DNA from: Pomphorhynchus laevis
Lineage: Eukaryota; Acanthocephala; Palaeacanthocephala; Echinorhynchida; Pomphorhynchidae
NCBI GenBank assembly: GCA_012934845.2
Contig: WNNJ02000780.1
Coordinates: 62,001 to 126,000 of the forward strand
DNA length: 64,000 bases
Direction: 5' to 3'
In this document: piece after piece, positions 63,180-64,000 of the stretch
Layout of the letters: every line of letters begins with the position of its first letter
Position numbering within the stretch: the first letter of the stretch is position 1
The notes under the pieces: generated by a model
Databases searched by the model: none
The model's input: only the letters and a program-made list of their open reading frames with translations
Told to the model about the DNA's origin: nothing
Program-made: the position numbers and the translations under genes

Positions 63180-64000
63180 ATAACTGATTCATTTCTTAAT
63201 AGACAATTTATTGTCCGAACATAGCAGCTGACCTATATATTTCCTCTGACGAAATATAAAATATATTATTTAATATTCACAAATAAAAATTTTCAACTTA
63301 AGAGTTTAAATTTATTTATAATGATGATGTATATATTAATATTTTTATCAAATTTAATATAATTTTTTATTTAGTTTCATTTTTATAGTAATCTAGTTAC
63401 TATATAATTATCTGATAATTATAATTTCCTCTGATGATGAAATTTGATTATTTGGTGTATCTTATTCCTGAATACAAAGTATATTAGCTATTATCCATAA
63501 AAAGTTTCAACTAATAATTTTAAATTTATTTTTAATATTATTGTGTTGATATATATATTTTACTATTTTCTGTTTGATTGTATTTTTATAATAACCTGTT
63601 TAAAGAAATTATTTTAAATGATTTTTACTAATTTAAATGATTTTGAAGAAAGCCAATATCATTACATATTGTTGCAATTCTTAAAATTTCATTATTTAAT
63701 GTATTATATTTTATATTATATGGTATGCATGAATGCTCATGCAAAAATATGTTTCTTGTAAATTTAAATATGTCATATTTACGATATAAATTAATAGTAG
63801 TTTTAGTTGATGTTAATTTAATGTTCATATCTAGATATACACCTTCTTTATCATTAATATTGGTTTTGTTAAGAATAAGGCTTTCTGGATAAATTTGCTC
63901 ACTAATTGAATAAAAATTATTAGAATTAAATACACATATATCATCAATGTATCGAAACATATATTTCATATATTTATATTGTTTAGATTTATTTTTTACA
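63180..64000 (-). mobile_element. Penelope-like element, copy C, cut by the window edge
   Basis: Same family as 3690 and 60061. From 64000 on the minus strand: YMFRYIDDICVFNSNNF (motif C), YPESLILNKTNI, YLDMNIKLTSTKTTINLYRK and FLHEHSCIPYNIKYNTLN, to about 63620, then 3' sequence with two diverged units of the TTTCCTCTGA…ATCCATAAAAA repeat (about 63230-63300 and 63420-63520). The rest lies beyond the window. Broken. Confidence 0.85.

Noticed and set aside
1-64000. tRNA, rRNA or CRISPR features
   Set aside because: No tRNA-like A/B-box pairs or cloverleaf, no rRNA-like blocks and no spaced short direct-repeat array were seen; a eukaryotic window would not hold CRISPR.

Overview
This is a window of animal nuclear DNA, visibly AT-rich, with few host genes and a great many dead or dying retroelements. 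The animal assignment rests on four recognisable host genes: a heterotrimeric G-protein gamma subunit with a CAAX end, a rhodopsin-type seven-helix receptor, mitochondrial ribosomal protein bL33m, and a KIAA1143/DUF4604-like protein with one 50-bp intron. Small or absent introns, together with Penelope-like elements and LINEs carrying restriction-like endonucleases, fit a small-bodied invertebrate, perhaps lophotrochozoan or flatworm-like. I cannot name the species from this sequence.

Layout. 1-2060: AT-rich DNA with a striking ~116-bp hairpin at 1279-1394. 2061-8190: a patchwork of one AT-rich Penelope-like family (RT on the minus strand, GIY-YIG endonuclease on the plus strand, many copies of its tail repeat), with an RLE-LINE fragment nested in it. 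8194-8440: a LINE 3' end. 9499-10662: the receptor gene. 11344-12590: two inverted repeats resembling Penelope pseudo-LTRs with hammerhead-like cores. 12868-17720: LINE family X (ORF1, apurinic-type endonuclease, RT), minus strand. 19374-20581: the 5' end of an RTE-like LINE with a three-unit tandem repeat and a foldable 5' terminus. 21240-23691: a recently duplicated two-module unit flanking the G-gamma gene. 23689-24570: RLE-LINE fragment. 25200-28769: an open 1189-codon RLE-LINE reading frame that ends in a perfect LIM zinc-binding domain. 29028-32682 and 34200-36090: two broken Ty3-type LTR elements. 36177-36886: an RTE 3' piece with a 19-bp target-site duplication. 37386-39535: three perfect hairpins, then another LINE. 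40150-41300: a second Penelope-like family. 41303-44420: head-to-head copies of a CR1/L2-like LINE. 44645-45790: a third LINE type. 48760-56050: three more copies of LINE X, with bL33m at 55124-55387. 59742-61280 and 63180-64000: two more copies of the AT-rich Penelope family, flanking the KIAA1143-like gene and scrambled fragments of its first exon.

The host genes do not form a pathway; they sit as islands between insertions. Two signals recur. One is short, perfect, small-loop inverted repeats, often at or near retroelement junctions, which I read as fold-back or template-switch scars. The other is ribozyme-like structure at retroelement ends. The most unusual single object is the LINE reading frame with a C-terminal LIM domain.
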